The notes under the pieces are model-generated. The model saw only the letters and a program-made list of their open reading frames with translations, was not told where the DNA came from and searched no databases. From Prevotella sp. (lineage in GTDB: Bacteria; Bacteroidota; Bacteroidia; Bacteroidales; Bacteroidaceae): a stretch of DNA of 49,209 nt. Positions 1-10,518 of this stretch are shown in pieces (positions within the stretch are counted from its first letter, which is position 1; each line of letters begins with the position of its first letter). The translations under genes were made by a program, and so were the position numbers. Where the stretch lies: the NCBI GenBank assembly GCA_024690505.1, contig JAILPA010000046.1, positions 1-49,209 of the forward strand, in the 5' to 3' direction.

Positions 1-138
1 GGGGTTTTGGGTTTTTGGGTTGTGTTGTTTTGTTGTTGGTGTGGGGGGGGTTGTGTTGTGTGGGGGTTGGGGGGGTTTGTTGTTTGGGCGTTTTTGGGGG
101 AGAGTCGGTTGAGGGGATAGAAATTCAGGGGAGTGGAT
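1..138. other. G/T-only low-complexity tract at the window edge
   Basis: Positions 1-100 consist only of G and T except for a single C at 89, with many runs of three or more G. No gene is visible. Part of it (about 65-95) looks like a base-substituted version of the dyad repeat seen at 31093-31163. It could be a real G-rich tract, a decayed repeat copy, or low-quality sequence at a contig end. The sequence alone cannot decide. Confidence 0.6.
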
Positions 139-188
139 AGGGTTTTTCCCTAAACGTTCAAGCGACTCACCCCTCCAAACGACTAACG
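139..188 (-). repeat. Degenerate copy D of the TTAGTCGTTTGG dyad repeat
   Basis: On the minus strand this reads TTAGTCGTTTGG, a short spacer, then CGTTTAGGGAAA, matching the order of elements in the copies near 26.4, 27.7 and 31.1 kb. The first part encodes the last residues (S-R-L-E-G) and the stop of the VTC-domain gene, so the repeat lies across the gene end. The inverted right arm is missing or decayed. Confidence 0.5.
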
Positions 189-928
189 AGGATTTTGTCT
201 ACGTCTCTTAGCTTTTGTTTGAACCGATTCACGGGCAGGGCCTCGTTGGTCATAGCTGCGCCCATGCAGTACTTACTAAAGCCGTGGGGGTGGATATGCA
301 GTTGTCGTAGCATGTGGAGCACTGGGGAGTAGACCAGACCGTCACGTTTCAGCTCGATAATAACCAGGTGGCCCATGTCGCGATGGATGCCAGTCACCAT
401 GTTTGTGAACTGCAGGCTGGTGTCGATGGTCAGCCGTTCGGTCTTGCCACGGTTCACCAGCGTGATACGGTGGAAATAATTGTGCATGTGGGGATGGAGC
501 GAATCCACTTCATAACGCAGGTGACTGGCCAGAAAGGCTCGCTTGGCATCGTCGTTGAGATTCATGTCGGTCACCTCCATGCGTTTCTTTTTCGTTCGGC
601 CGCGATTGTTCTTTGTCTTCACTTCCATAAACTGAAGGTTCGAGCTCACGTATGTACGGAAACGAATCTTCTGTCGGCCGCAGTGGCCGTGCTGGTGCTC
701 TTGGTACATCTGGAAGTCGCTTGTGTCGAAGTACGTCGTTTCATAGAGCATGTTGCGCTGGCCATCAATGTCCTGGACATAATAATCGGCTTGTGCCTGT
801 TCGAGCAGACGTTGCAGCATGGGCAGGGTGGTCACAAACTTCGTGTCGGTGCGGTTCATCAGCTTCACACTGCTCATTTCTTCAAGCGTGATGGGCTGCA
901 TCTGGGCTATTTGCTGCTCAATGCTCAT
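167..928 (-). CDS. VTC domain protein (polyphosphate polymerase-like)
   Basis: This 253-residue protein resembles the VTC catalytic domain, a tunnel-fold enzyme of the triphosphate tunnel metalloenzyme superfamily that makes polyphosphate from ATP in yeast. Matching motifs, in order, are NRTDTKFV near residue 25 (basic residues at the tunnel entrance), YFDT near 67, the basic strand RQKIRFRTY near 85, the acidic/basic strand FMEVKTK near 102, IELK near 193 and KYCMG near 220. No signal peptide or membrane segment is seen, so it is probably cytosolic or membrane-associated through partners. It starts 9 nt after folC ends, at the tail of a grpE-dnaJ-folC run, so co-transcription is likely. Its C-terminal codons lie inside a dispersed repeat. 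The family assignment is fairly firm. Enzymatic polyphosphate synthesis is inferred. Confidence 0.8.
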   Translation of the reverse strand: MSIEQQIAQMQPITLEEMSSVKLMNRTDTKFVTTLPMLQRLLEQAQADYYVQDIDGQRNMLYETTYFDTSDFQMYQEHQHGHCGRQKIRFRTYVSSNLQFMEVKTKNNRGRTKKKRMEVTDMNLNDDAKRAFLASHLRYEVDSLHPHMHNYFHRITLVNRGKTERLTIDTSLQFTNMVTGIHRDMGHLVIIELKRDGLVYSPVLHMLRQLHIHPHGFSKYCMGAAMTNEALPVNRFKQKLRDVDKILVSRLEG

Positions 929-937
929 ACTGCGTTG

Positions 938-2260
938 TTATAGGCGAGTCTTTAGATAGTCGGCAACAATATAAGTACTGCCGCCAATGAAAATGAAGTC
1001 TTCGCTCGTGGCACCGTCGATGGCCGCATTGTAGGCATCGGCCACAGTGGGATAGCATTCACCCTTCAGCCCGAGCTGCTCGCCGAAGACTTTCAGCGAT
1101 GCTTCGGATAAGGCTCGCTTGGTAGAGCCCTTGGTGAAATAATATGTGGCGTTCTTGGGCAGAAGCGACATGACGGTAAAAACGTCCTTGTCTTCTACCA
1201 TGCCGAAGACGATGCGCATCTCACGGCATTTCACGTCTGACAGCTGACGACTCAGGTACTCCCAGGCACCGGGATTGTGGCCTGTGTCGCATACGACGGT
1301 AGGATTGGTACGCACCGTCTGCCAACGTCCCCGCAGACCTGTCAACTTGGTGACGTTCATCAGTGCCTCATTCAGTTCGAGCCTGATGTTCTCGCTGTTG
1401 CGGGGGTCGCGGCTGGTGCAGAGATAGCCCAGATCCATCAGCGTCACAAGGGAGTGTGCAAGGGTGTTCATGTTCTGCACCTGGAAGAGACCGCAGAGTT
1501 CACAAGCGAACTCAATGCCGAAGATGTTACGGTAGTGCTGATAATGTGAATCGCCAGGTGGAGATGGTATGAGGGTCGTCACTGGTTCGTCCTCGGCGAA
1601 GATGACTTTTGCCCCTACTTCCTTAGCCACGGCTTCGTAAACAGGACGGGTCTCGGGCGTGGTAGAGCCTATAATACAGGGAACGCCAGGTTTCATAATA
1701 CCAGCTTTCTCGAAGGCAATCTGCTCCAGGGTATTACCCAGAAGCTGTGTGTGGTCGAGCGAAACGTTAGTGATGACCGAGAGGATGGGAGTGATGATAT
1801 TCGTGCAGTCAAGGCGGCCACCAAGTCCCACCTCGACAACAGCAATGTCAACGTCGGCATCGCTGAAATACTTGAATGCCATGGCCGTCGCCAACTCAAA
1901 GAAGGAGGGCGAGAGCGTCTCGAAATAATCACGATTGGCATTGACAAAGTTCACCACATAGTCCTGAGGGATAGGCTGGCCGTTCACGCGGATACGCTCA
2001 GAGAAGTCCACGAGGTGGGGGGAGGTATAGAGCCCCACACGATAGCCGCATACCTGCAGCTGAGCAGCTAAGAGATGTGACACGGAGCCTTTGCCGTTGG
2101 TACCGCCAACGTGTATGCAACGGAAGTTCTTGTGTGGGTGGCCAAAATGCTCGTCGAGGGCCAGCGTAGTGTCAAGCCCTGTCTTGTAGCCCTGAGTACC
2201 ATGCACTTCGTAGTTCGACGTTTGGCTGAACAAATACTCAACGGTTTCCTGATAGTTCAT
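938..2260 (-). CDS. folC: Bifunctional folylpolyglutamate synthase / dihydrofolate synthase
   Basis: FolC joins L-glutamate to dihydropteroate and then to reduced folates using ATP, the last steps of folate synthesis and retention in the cytosol. The 440-residue protein has the Mur-ligase P-loop GGTNGKGS at residues 52-59, the family segments [10 protein letters not shown] and [13 protein letters not shown], the [11 protein letters not shown] signature with EKAGIMK, and [10 protein letters not shown] in the C-terminal ligase domain. Length is normal. The ATG overlaps the dnaJ stop codon in an ATGA arrangement, which supports this start and translational coupling. The VTC-domain gene follows after 9 nt. 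Confidence 0.95.
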   Translation of the reverse strand: MNYQETVEYLFSQTSNYEVHGTQGYKTGLDTTLALDEHFGHPHKNFRCIHVGGTNGKGSVSHLLAAQLQVCGYRVGLYTSPHLVDFSERIRVNGQPIPQDYVVNFVNANRDYFETLSPSFFELATAMAFKYFSDADVDIAVVEVGLGGRLDCTNIITPILSVITNVSLDHTQLLGNTLEQIAFEKAGIMKPGVPCIIGSTTPETRPVYEAVAKEVGAKVIFAEDEPVTTLIPSPPGDSHYQHYRNIFGIEFACELCGLFQVQNMNTLAHSLVTLMDLGYLCTSRDPRNSENIRLELNEALMNVTKLTGLRGRWQTVRTNPTVVCDTGHNPGAWEYLSRQLSDVKCREMRIVFGMVEDKDVFTVMSLLPKNATYYFTKGSTKRALSEASLKVFGEQLGLKGECYPTVADAYNAAIDGATSEDFIFIGGSTYIVADYLKTRL

Positions 2261-3417
2261 GCAAAGTAGTTCTTGAATCGGTTAAATATGGACTCTTTCG
2301 TCTGGCGGTCGCCCTTGAAGTTGTCGCTGTCCTTGAACGACTCCAAAGCCTTACGCTCTTCACGCGAAAGGGTCTTGGGCACGTAGACGCTGATGTTCAC
2401 CACGAGGTCGCCCTGCCCCGAGCCATATCCCTGTACGGCAGGCAGACCTTTGCCCCGCAGACGCATAGTGCGACCTGGCTGGGTACCGTTTTCTATCTTC
2501 ACCTTCAGCGTGCGGCCATCGATGGTGGGGATTTCCACCTCGCCTCCAAGGGCTGCTGTAGGAAAGTCAAGCAACAGATTATAGATGAGGTCATTACCAT
2601 CGCGAATGAAGAGGTTGTGACCTTCCTCCTCGATGAACACTTGGATGTCGCCATTGACGCCGTTGCGCTGCCCGGCATTGCCTTTGCCTGGAACATTCAC
2701 CACCATCCCCTCGGCCACACCGGCAGGAATCTTGATTTCCACCACTTCTTCGCCTTTCACCACACCAGTGCCGCTACATACATGACACTTGTTCTTGATG
2801 ACCTGACCCTGGCCTTGACACGTAGGACATACGCCCTGGGTCTGCATCATGCCAAAGATGCTCTGTGTGGTATGGGTAATGACGCCTGAACCGTGACAGG
2901 TGGGGCAAGTCTCGGTGCCGCTGCCATCCTCGGCTCCAGTTCCGTGACAATGGGTGCAAGGCACGTCTTTGCGCACTTTGAATTTCTTGGTCACGCCCTG
3001 GTTTATCTCCTCAAGCGTAAGACGCACCTTCAGGCGCAAGTCGCTGCCTCTGTGCTGCTGGGGCCTGGCACTGCGGCCAAAGCCTCCAAAGCCGGCATGA
3101 CCACCGAAAATGTCACCGAACATTGAGAAGATGTCGTCCATATTCATCGAGCCACCGAAACCTTCAAAGCCTCCTCCGCCACCACCAAAGGGACTGTTGA
3201 ATCCGAACTGGTCATATTGCTGACGCTTTTCAGGGTCGTGCAGTACGTTATATGCCTCGGCAGCCTCTTTGAACTTCTCTTCAGCTGCCTTATCACCTGG
3301 GTTGCGATCAGGGTGGTACTTGATAGCTATCTGACGGTAAGCCTTCTTGATTTCGTCTTCAGTGGCATTCTTGCTGACGCCAAGCACCTCATAGTAGTCT
3401 CTTTTCTGTTGTGCCAT
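2257..3417 (-). CDS. dnaJ: Chaperone DnaJ (Hsp40)
   Basis: This is the co-chaperone that stimulates DnaK ATP hydrolysis and delivers unfolded clients. The 386-residue protein has the full class A layout: a J domain with HPD at residues 35-37, a Gly/Phe-rich linker (about 75-120) that includes a GGGGGG run, four CxxCxGxG zinc motifs ([32 protein letters not shown]), then the C-terminal substrate-binding domains. It lies 69-80 nt downstream of grpE, the usual Bacteroidetes pairing, and its stop overlaps the folC start. It most likely works with the housekeeping DnaK, which is not in this window. No J-domain protein is seen in the separate Hsp70 block at 8.9-19 kb. Confidence 0.97.
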   Translation of the reverse strand: MAQQKRDYYEVLGVSKNATEDEIKKAYRQIAIKYHPDRNPGDKAAEEKFKEAAEAYNVLHDPEKRQQYDQFGFNSPFGGGGGGFEGFGGSMNMDDIFSMFGDIFGGHAGFGGFGRSARPQQHRGSDLRLKVRLTLEEINQGVTKKFKVRKDVPCTHCHGTGAEDGSGTETCPTCHGSGVITHTTQSIFGMMQTQGVCPTCQGQGQVIKNKCHVCSGTGVVKGEEVVEIKIPAGVAEGMVVNVPGKGNAGQRNGVNGDIQVFIEEEGHNLFIRDGNDLIYNLLLDFPTAALGGEVEIPTIDGRTLKVKIENGTQPGRTMRLRGKGLPAVQGYGSGQGDLVVNISVYVPKTLSREERKALESFKDSDNFKGDRQTKESIFNRFKNYFA

Positions 3418-3486
3418 TATTTACTTTCTCTTATTACCACCTCAATCGCGGTAGCAAATTTTTCACTCTTCACATTTCACTCCCCG

Positions 3487-4098
3487 TTACTGTCCCACAG
3501 CCACTTGAGCGAAACGGATTACTTTATCGTTTAGTTTATATCCTTTTTGTGTACAGTCGATAATCTTGCCTTTTTTGTCATCACCCATACCTGGAACCAG
3601 AGCCACAGCCTCGTGAAGGTCGGTGCTAAAGTCGCAGTTGTCGGTCTCAATGACGGTGACGCCTAACTTCTCGAAGGTTTTCCAGAACTTATTGTATATC
3701 AGTTCCATGCCTTCGCGTAGCACCTGAGGATCTTCCGTTTTCTTACCTGCTGCGATGGCTCGTTCCATGTCGTCAAGGACGGGAAGCAGTTCTTTCACAG
3801 CTCTCTCGCTGCCATTGAGTATCAGCTCGGCACGTTCCTTGAGCATACGTTTCCGATAATTGTCGAATTCGGCTGCCTTGTAGAGCAGTTGGGTCTTCAG
3901 CTCCTCTATCTCAGCTTGGGCATTGGCCAATGGGTCACCACCCGCTACCACTTCTACATCGTCGGAGTCATCATTAACTTCAGAATCTTCTGCCACTTCC
4001 ACATCGGCATCTGCCGTTTTGTCAGAAGCCTCTGTGTCAGCCTTGTGCAGATTCAACGTTTCTTCGTCTTCAATATTGATTTCTTGTTCTTTTTTCAT
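3487..4098 (-). CDS. grpE: Nucleotide exchange factor GrpE
   Basis: GrpE releases ADP from DnaK. The 203-residue protein starts with an acidic, low-complexity segment of about 60 residues, then a long coiled-coil (LANAQAEIEELKTQLLYKA), the conserved AAEFDNYRKRMLKE segment, and the C-terminal beta-wing ending KGYKLNDKVIRFAQVAVG. A TTG nine bases upstream could extend it by three residues, but the ATG at 4098 (MKKEQE) is the better start. It is followed by dnaJ on the same strand. No heat-shock-specific operator was recognised upstream. This is the canonical copy, and a second, shorter GrpE-like gene occurs at 9968-10510. Confidence 0.95.
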   Translation of the reverse strand: MKKEQEINIEDEETLNLHKADTEASDKTADADVEVAEDSEVNDDSDDVEVVAGGDPLANAQAEIEELKTQLLYKAAEFDNYRKRMLKERAELILNGSERAVKELLPVLDDMERAIAAGKKTEDPQVLREGMELIYNKFWKTFEKLGVTVIETDNCDFSTDLHEAVALVPGMGDDKKGKIIDCTQKGYKLNDKVIRFAQVAVGQ

Positions 4099-4135
4099 AA
4101 CTATCAATAATTTATAGTTCTATGCAACTTAATGC

Positions 4136-4158
4136 AAAAACCATGCCGTTTTGCATGG
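4136..4158 (-). terminator. Likely terminator of the ABC-F gene
   Basis: On the minus strand CCATGC, a six-base loop and GCATGG form a perfect stem followed directly by TTTTT. It sits just after the ABC-F stop codon and before grpE. An overlapping alternative stem (ATGCAAAA with TTTTGCAT) uses the same bases. The stem is short, so termination may be partial and read-through into grpE is possible. Confidence 0.5.
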
Positions 4159-4164
4159 CACACT

Positions 4165-5796
<1,632 letters not shown>

Positions 5797-5824
5797 TTAT
5801 AATACATATTAACTTTTCAGGTTG

Positions 5825-5856
5825 CAAAGGTACACTTTTTTTTTCATTCCACCAAA
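5825..5856 (-). promoter_or_regulatory. Bacteroidetes-type promoter of the ABC-F gene
   Basis: Minus strand: a TTTG -33 box (5853-5856), a 20-nt spacer, and the -7 box TACCTTTG (5825-5832), about 47 nt before the start codon. Both boxes and the spacing match the Bacteroidetes primary-sigma consensus. Confidence 0.75.
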
Positions 5857-6002
5857 CTTCCGAGCTAATACCTTGGTTTTTATCAAGAATTAAACTCAGA
5901 AGTTTTCTGTATGCACAAGTAGCAAATGACACGTCATCCCCCCCACAAGCCTTGCGAAACGCATTTTATTTCACAAAACATCTTTATTTCAGAAAATCGT
6001 CG

Positions 6003-6010
6003 TATCTTTG
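6003..6010 (+). promoter_or_regulatory. -7 box upstream of the ADP-ribosylglycohydrolase gene
   Basis: TATCTTTG matches the Bacteroidetes -7 consensus TAnnTTTG and lies 23 nt before the ATG at 6034. It supports that ATG over upstream in-frame codons. No clear -33 box is seen. Confidence 0.6.
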
Positions 6011-6033
6011 CACTTGAAACAACAACCATAATT

Positions 6034-6831
6034 ATGAAGAATTACCTGATTAGTGAAGCAATCGGAGATATTGCTGGGAGCGCATACGAAGGTAAATCGC
6101 GCCGCATCAAAGACTATGACAAGGTGAAGATGTTCAGTTCGAGGGCACACTTCACTGACGACACCGTGCTGACCTTCGCCTGTGCCGAAGCATTCATAGA
6201 CCACCTCGACATGACAATGAATCTGTGGAAATGCGCCAATGAGCATCGCCATGCAGGGTATAGCAGTTCTTTCAAAGCGTGGTTTGCCAGTCATAAGCCC
6301 CAACCCTATCGCAGCCTTGGCAATGGCTCCGCTATGCGCTGCTCATCAGCAGGATGGCTGGCAACAACAGAAGAAGAATGTATCCGGATGGCCCACGAGA
6401 CGGCAGCGCCCACTCATAATCACCCCGAAGGTTTCAAAGGGGCAGAAGCCACAGCCCTCGCTATTTTCCATTTGAAAAACGGCAAGGACAAGGACTTCAT
6501 TCGTGAGCAAATCCTTGACAGGTATTATCCTGATTGGTCAAATAAGAAATATGCCGATTTCCACGACAGCTATGGCTTCTACTCCACCTGTCCAGGCACC
6601 GTAGGCCCAGCCATCATCTGTTTCCTGGAGTCAGCAGACTACGTCGACTGCCTCAAGCTTGCCATCTCCCTTGGTGGCGATGCTGACACCCTTGCCGCCA
6701 TAGCAGGGCCCATGGCCTATGCCTATTACAAGAAGATGCCAGATGCGCTGGTATATCAGGCCATGAAAAAGCTTCCAGAATGGATGGTGGATGTCAGCGA
6801 GCGTTTTGACAAGATTGTAAACTCGTTATAA
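6034..6831 (+). CDS. ADP-ribosylglycohydrolase family protein
   Basis: The 265-residue protein belongs to the DraG/ARH family, which removes ADP-ribose from proteins or small molecules using two metal ions. Metal-binding motifs are visible: TDDT at residues 41-44, GNGSAMRCS near 100, THNHPEGFKGA near 128, and SLGGDADTLAAIAG near 222, which supplies the conserved DAD metal ligands. The GDIAGSAYEG near residue 11 is the usual N-terminal GD..G.A segment. A longer reading frame begins at 5926, but the -7 box at 6003-6010 lies inside it, so translation from 6034 is preferred. The gene stands alone between the oppositely oriented ABC-F gene and nadE. The substrate is unknown. Confidence 0.88.
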   Translation: MKNYLISEAIGDIAGSAYEGKSRRIKDYDKVKMFSSRAHFTDDTVLTFACAEAFIDHLDMTMNLWKCANEHRHAGYSSSFKAWFASHKPQPYRSLGNGSAMRCSSAGWLATTEEECIRMAHETAAPTHNHPEGFKGAEATALAIFHLKNGKDKDFIREQILDRYYPDWSNKKYADFHDSYGFYSTCPGTVGPAIICFLESADYVDCLKLAISLGGDADTLAAIAGPMAYAYYKKMPDALVYQAMKKLPEWMVDVSERFDKIVNSL

Positions 6832-6864
6832 TGTTCGTGTCCTCGTAAGCTTCGACAGGCTTGT

Positions 6865-8868
6865 TCACAGTCCTTCGCATTCTTTCAGCCAGAGGGCTGA
6901 GACGGCATCGCTAGGCATACGCCAATCACCTCGTGGCGAGAGACTGACGCTTCCCACCTTAGGCCCGTCGGGCAAGCATGAGCGTTTGAATTGCTGATTG
7001 AAGAAACGGCGGCAGAAGGTTGTCAGCCAATGTTTTATAGCATCATCGTCATAGCTGCCACGAAAGGCTTTCTGTGCCAGCAAGAAGATCTTTGCAGGAC
7101 GGTAGCCCAGACGCAGACAGTAGTAGAGGAAGAAGTCGTGCAGTTCGTAGGGCCCCACCAGGTCTTCGGTCTTCTGCTTGATGTTTCCTTTCTCGTCGGC
7201 AGGTGTCAGCTCGGGTGAGATGGGAGTGTCGACGACATCGTTCAGTATCGTGTGCAGCGTGTACAACTTAGACGTTGACACGGCATTAGCATCTGCAATG
7301 ACTCCTTCTTGCAGCGCAACGTCTTCCTGTTGCTTTTCACCCTTCACCCTGAACTCTTCACTGACGAAACGGATGAGATACTGGACGAGCGTCTTAGGCA
7401 CACCGGCGTTCACCCCGTACATTGACATGTGGTCGCCGTTGTAGGTGCACCATCCCAGTGCCAGTTCCGAGAGGTCGCCAGTGCCTATGACCATGCCTCC
7501 CACCTGGTTGGCCACATCCATTAATATCTGCGTGCGCTCACGGGCCTGTGAGTTTTCGTAGGTGACATCGTGCACCTGCGGGTTGTGGCCTATGTCTTCA
7601 AAGTGCTGAGTCACGGCCTTTGCAATGCTTATCTCCCTCTGGCTGACCCCTAGCAGCTTCATCAGCTGCACGGCGTTATGGTGGGTGCGGTCGGTGGTGC
7701 CGAATCCAGGCATGGTGATGCCGATGATGCCCCGGCGCGACAAGCCCAGACGGTCGAAGGCCCGCACGACGACGAGCAGTGCAAGAGTGGAGTCGAGTCC
7801 GCCGCTGATGCCTATGACAACCTTGTCGCTGTGGGTGTGTTGCAGCCGCTTGCACAGTCCCATGGTCTGTATGTCAAGTATTTCTTCGCAGCTCTCAGCC
7901 ATCTTGTCGTCCGAGGGGATGAAGGGATGAGGATTCACAGTGCGTATCAGCTCAAAGTCGCGTGGGGTGATGGGCTTGCAGTCCACGAAGCGGGCGGAAG
8001 CTCCGTCCTGTGCTGTGCGGAAGGTGGTGTTGTTCTGGCGTTCGGCCCTCAGCCTGTCGAGGTCAATCTGCTGCACCTGCATCTGTGGCTCCAGTGCAAA
8101 GCGCTCGCCCTTGGCTATCAGTCGTCCATTCTCGAAGACGAGAGCATTTCCGCCATAAACCACATCCTGAGTTGATTCTCCGAAACCGCAGCTGCTATAC
8201 ACGTATCCGCACATCATGCGAGCACTCTGCTGGGCCAGCAGCGATACTAGGTAGTTGTGCTTGCCTATCAGTTCGTCGGTTGCCGAGAGGTTCAGTATGA
8301 TGTCGGCACCAGCCAGTGCCAAGTTGTTGCTTGGCGGCAGCGGAGCCCACACGTCCTCGCATATCTCTATACCGAAGCAGGCGCCGTCGCAGGTGCGAAA
8401 TACTATCGGCTCGTTGCTCACCTGTACAGGACTGCCGGCCAGATAGACCTCCTGAGGTATGAGGTCGGTGGCCGAGGCGAACCACCGCTTCTCGTAGAAC
8501 TCGTTGTAGTTCGGCAGATAGGTCTTCGGCACGAGGCCAAGAAGACAGCCATGCTGTATCACGGCGGCGCAGTTATAGAGCAATGCCCCAATGCGTACGG
8601 GCAGCCCCACCACAGCAATGATGTCGAGCTTGCGGGTGAAGTCGAGCAGGGTCAGCAGGCCTTCCTCGGTCTTGTCGAGCAGCAGCTGTTGGCGGAACAA
8701 GTCCTGGCATGTATAGCCGGTCATCGAAAGCTCGGGGAAGACAATCAGTTCCACCCCCCTACCCTCAGCCTGGGCTATCTGGTTCTCCATCTGCTGTACG
8801 TTGTATTCCACGTCGGCCACGCGTACTCCCGGTATCGCAGCAGCCACTTTTATCAGTCCGTATTTCAT
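6865..8868 (-). CDS. nadE: Glutamine-dependent NAD+ synthase
   Basis: NadE amidates nicotinic acid adenine dinucleotide to NAD+, the last step of NAD synthesis, using ammonia released from glutamine. The 667-residue protein is the two-domain form. The N-terminal nitrilase-fold glutaminase has the catalytic Glu in FPELSMTGY, Lys in PKTYLPNY and Cys in GIEICEDVW. The C-terminal synthetase has the PP-loop SGGLDSTLA and the later segment [12 protein letters not shown]. An upstream TTG would add four residues, but ATG at 8868 gives the standard N-terminus MKYGLIKV. It follows the zinc-ribbon gene block on the same strand after 40 nt, but its housekeeping role suggests independent expression. Confidence 0.95.
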   Translation of the reverse strand: MKYGLIKVAAAIPGVRVADVEYNVQQMENQIAQAEGRGVELIVFPELSMTGYTCQDLFRQQLLLDKTEEGLLTLLDFTRKLDIIAVVGLPVRIGALLYNCAAVIQHGCLLGLVPKTYLPNYNEFYEKRWFASATDLIPQEVYLAGSPVQVSNEPIVFRTCDGACFGIEICEDVWAPLPPSNNLALAGADIILNLSATDELIGKHNYLVSLLAQQSARMMCGYVYSSCGFGESTQDVVYGGNALVFENGRLIAKGERFALEPQMQVQQIDLDRLRAERQNNTTFRTAQDGASARFVDCKPITPRDFELIRTVNPHPFIPSDDKMAESCEEILDIQTMGLCKRLQHTHSDKVVIGISGGLDSTLALLVVVRAFDRLGLSRRGIIGITMPGFGTTDRTHHNAVQLMKLLGVSQREISIAKAVTQHFEDIGHNPQVHDVTYENSQARERTQILMDVANQVGGMVIGTGDLSELALGWCTYNGDHMSMYGVNAGVPKTLVQYLIRFVSEEFRVKGEKQQEDVALQEGVIADANAVSTSKLYTLHTILNDVVDTPISPELTPADEKGNIKQKTEDLVGPYELHDFFLYYCLRLGYRPAKIFLLAQKAFRGSYDDDAIKHWLTTFCRRFFNQQFKRSCLPDGPKVGSVSLSPRGDWRMPSDAVSALWLKECEGL

Positions 8869-8908
8869 AATAATTTGCAAATGACTATTATTTAATTCAA
8901 TTATTTCA

Positions 8909-9952
8909 TTAGAAAGCTGCTACAGGATATACCTCAAGTGATGGGCCATGCTTAGGAATGGTGTCGATAAACATATCTGTGTTGTTAGATGGAGTAAGCT
9001 GGAAGTACCAGCAACGGTCTTTTCCGCACTCAGAACTGCTGGCCATATGTCTTACCGATCCAATGCTGCTGAAACCATACAGATTTAACTGCTTTAAGAA
9101 ATGCATCCGCAGATTTCTACAGACCAATTGTTCTTTGGCATCTGTACCATAAGATGCAGGTTTAGTTGTGAACTCGTTGACTGGGATGTTACCCAGATTG
9201 ACAATCATTTCATATAGTTGACCTATGGAGGGAAGATACCAACCGCTGGTAGTGTCTTTAGGGATTGGCCAAACTTTGTTGAAGGCACGTGCAGCACAAA
9301 AGACTTCGTAACTTATCGATTCCGTTTTGGGATTTAGGGAGTTGAGATAGCCGTCTTTGTCACATAGGATTTCTCTTAATGTCCGTTTGTCACTGTCTGC
9401 GAACAACTGCTCTGAATGGTTCCACCCCCTGGTCCAGTGCAGTTCTTTATTCATTTCAAGATGCTCCCCAAGTATAGGATAGTTTCTTGGTACTTGTATT
9501 TTAACGCCAGAAAGAGCAAAAACCTGCCCGTGTGTCCAACCGTGCCGTTTCTCTTCTTCGGTTGTCTCTAATGAGAATACCACGCCAACAGCCTTCTTGC
9601 TTGAAATGAGCTTCGATGATGTGGTGCCATCGTTATAGAAATAGTCTCCCACATGCAGTCCATTGCGTTCCTTGATGGTTGGCTCTGGAAATGGCATGGG
9701 GGGCGCCGGTTGTGGATGAGGCTGTTGCGATGGTTGCAGCTTGGTCTGAAGATATGGTTGTGGCTGAGGTACGGGGTTGCTTTTCTGCAGTTCTTTTCCG
9801 CAGTTGGGACAGAATAGGGCTTCCTTGGGTAGGTCCATGCAGCCGCAGTGGGGACAGTCTTGTGTTGTTTTTTCCTGAAGTACTTTTCCGCAGTACATAC
9901 AAAAAACGGCTGCATCGGGCAACTCTTGACCGCATTGGTTACATTTTTTCAT
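8909..9952 (-). CDS. Double zinc-ribbon protein with Lcl/DUF1566-like C-terminus
   Basis: This 347-residue protein opens with two zinc ribbons: CNQCG..CMYCG (residues 4-22) and CPHCG..CPNCG (about 33-53). A Pro/Gln-rich linker (about 60-88) follows. The rest (from about 95) has the VGDYFYNDGTTSSKL start and a later WYLPSIGQLYEMI segment, resembling C-type-lectin-like DUF1566/Lcl domains that are common in Bacteroidetes surface proteins. No signal peptide or membrane segment is seen, so it appears cytosolic. It is the last gene of the nine-gene block, 15 nt after the GrpE-like gene. Its zinc-ribbon head is shared with the three proteins at the other end of the block, which ties it to the same system. 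Function is unknown. Binding or sensing is an inference. Confidence 0.7.
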   Translation of the reverse strand: MKKCNQCGQELPDAAVFCMYCGKVLQEKTTQDCPHCGCMDLPKEALFCPNCGKELQKSNPVPQPQPYLQTKLQPSQQPHPQPAPPMPFPEPTIKERNGLHVGDYFYNDGTTSSKLISSKKAVGVVFSLETTEEEKRHGWTHGQVFALSGVKIQVPRNYPILGEHLEMNKELHWTRGWNHSEQLFADSDKRTLREILCDKDGYLNSLNPKTESISYEVFCAARAFNKVWPIPKDTTSGWYLPSIGQLYEMIVNLGNIPVNEFTTKPASYGTDAKEQLVCRNLRMHFLKQLNLYGFSSIGSVRHMASSSECGKDRCWYFQLTPSNNTDMFIDTIPKHGPSLEVYPVAAF

Positions 9953-9967
9953 GTCAGTAAGATGGGC

Positions 9968-10510
9968 TTAGAGTTCAACAACAGCTGGAATATAGACTTT
10001 GCCCTGCCACTCTATGCCTTGGCGTAGGGTACGTTGGATAGGGGTGCCGGGGGCGGCCAGCGTAAAGGGCTCTGGACGGTGGCGGCTCATGTCGTAGGTC
10101 GGTTCGTTTACAATCGGCTTACAACCTGCAAGAATCATGCTGTCGATGGTCTTTTGAACTACATCGAGCAATAGCTCGCGGCTGTCACCTTCCAGCTGTG
10201 CTGCCAGTCGATCGTAGTTTTTTGCTAATTCAGCCTGTTCCATTAACAATTTCTCAAAATTTTCTTTAAGGGCAAGAGCTCCATCCGTCGACTTATTTAT
10301 ATTTGTAAGAGAGGGGTCGTGAATTGCTTTTTGCTCATTAAACGCCACGCTTTCTGAACCGACGGGCTCTATACCTTCAAAAGGCTCAACGAGCTTTTGA
10401 TGCGGCATATCAACGACAGGGCTATCTTTCTGCGGCATGTTGGTCTCATCATAAATCCCTTCGTTTTTACAGAATAGTTTCTTGAAAAAGCTTATAATCA
10501 TTTTATTCAT
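9968..10510 (-). CDS. Divergent GrpE-like nucleotide exchange factor
   Basis: The 180-residue protein has a charged, poorly conserved N-terminal half, a predicted helical segment (ENFEKLLMEQAELAKNYDRL, about 83-102) and a C-terminal tail that matches the GrpE beta-wing pattern: YDMSRHRPEP then TLRQGIEWQGKVYIPAVVEL, comparable to canonical GrpE endings of the form L..GY.lnGr.iR.A.V.V. It is shorter than usual and lacks most of the long GrpE coiled coil. It lies 8 nt downstream of a dynamin-like gene and two genes from an Hsp70 ATPase, so a dedicated exchange factor for that Hsp70 is the natural inference. The call depends mainly on the C-terminal pattern and the neighbourhood. Confidence 0.65.
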   Translation of the reverse strand: MNKMIISFFKKLFCKNEGIYDETNMPQKDSPVVDMPHQKLVEPFEGIEPVGSESVAFNEQKAIHDPSLTNINKSTDGALALKENFEKLLMEQAELAKNYDRLAAQLEGDSRELLLDVVQKTIDSMILAGCKPIVNEPTYDMSRHRPEPFTLAAPGTPIQRTLRQGIEWQGKVYIPAVVEL

Positions 10511-10518
10511 TGGTTTAG

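Noticed and set aside
1..100. Telomere-like GGGGTTTT text
   Set aside because: The window is bacterial and the pattern is irregular, so a telomere is not credible. An artefact or decayed repeat is more likely.
314..943. 209-codon plus-strand frame opposite the VTC-domain gene
   Set aside because: No motif or promoter on that strand. The minus-strand VTC domain motifs are clear, so this is a shadow frame.
3487..4107. TTG start at 4107 for grpE
   Set aside because: The ATG at 4098 is a stronger start and gives the usual N-terminus. The three extra residues have no support.
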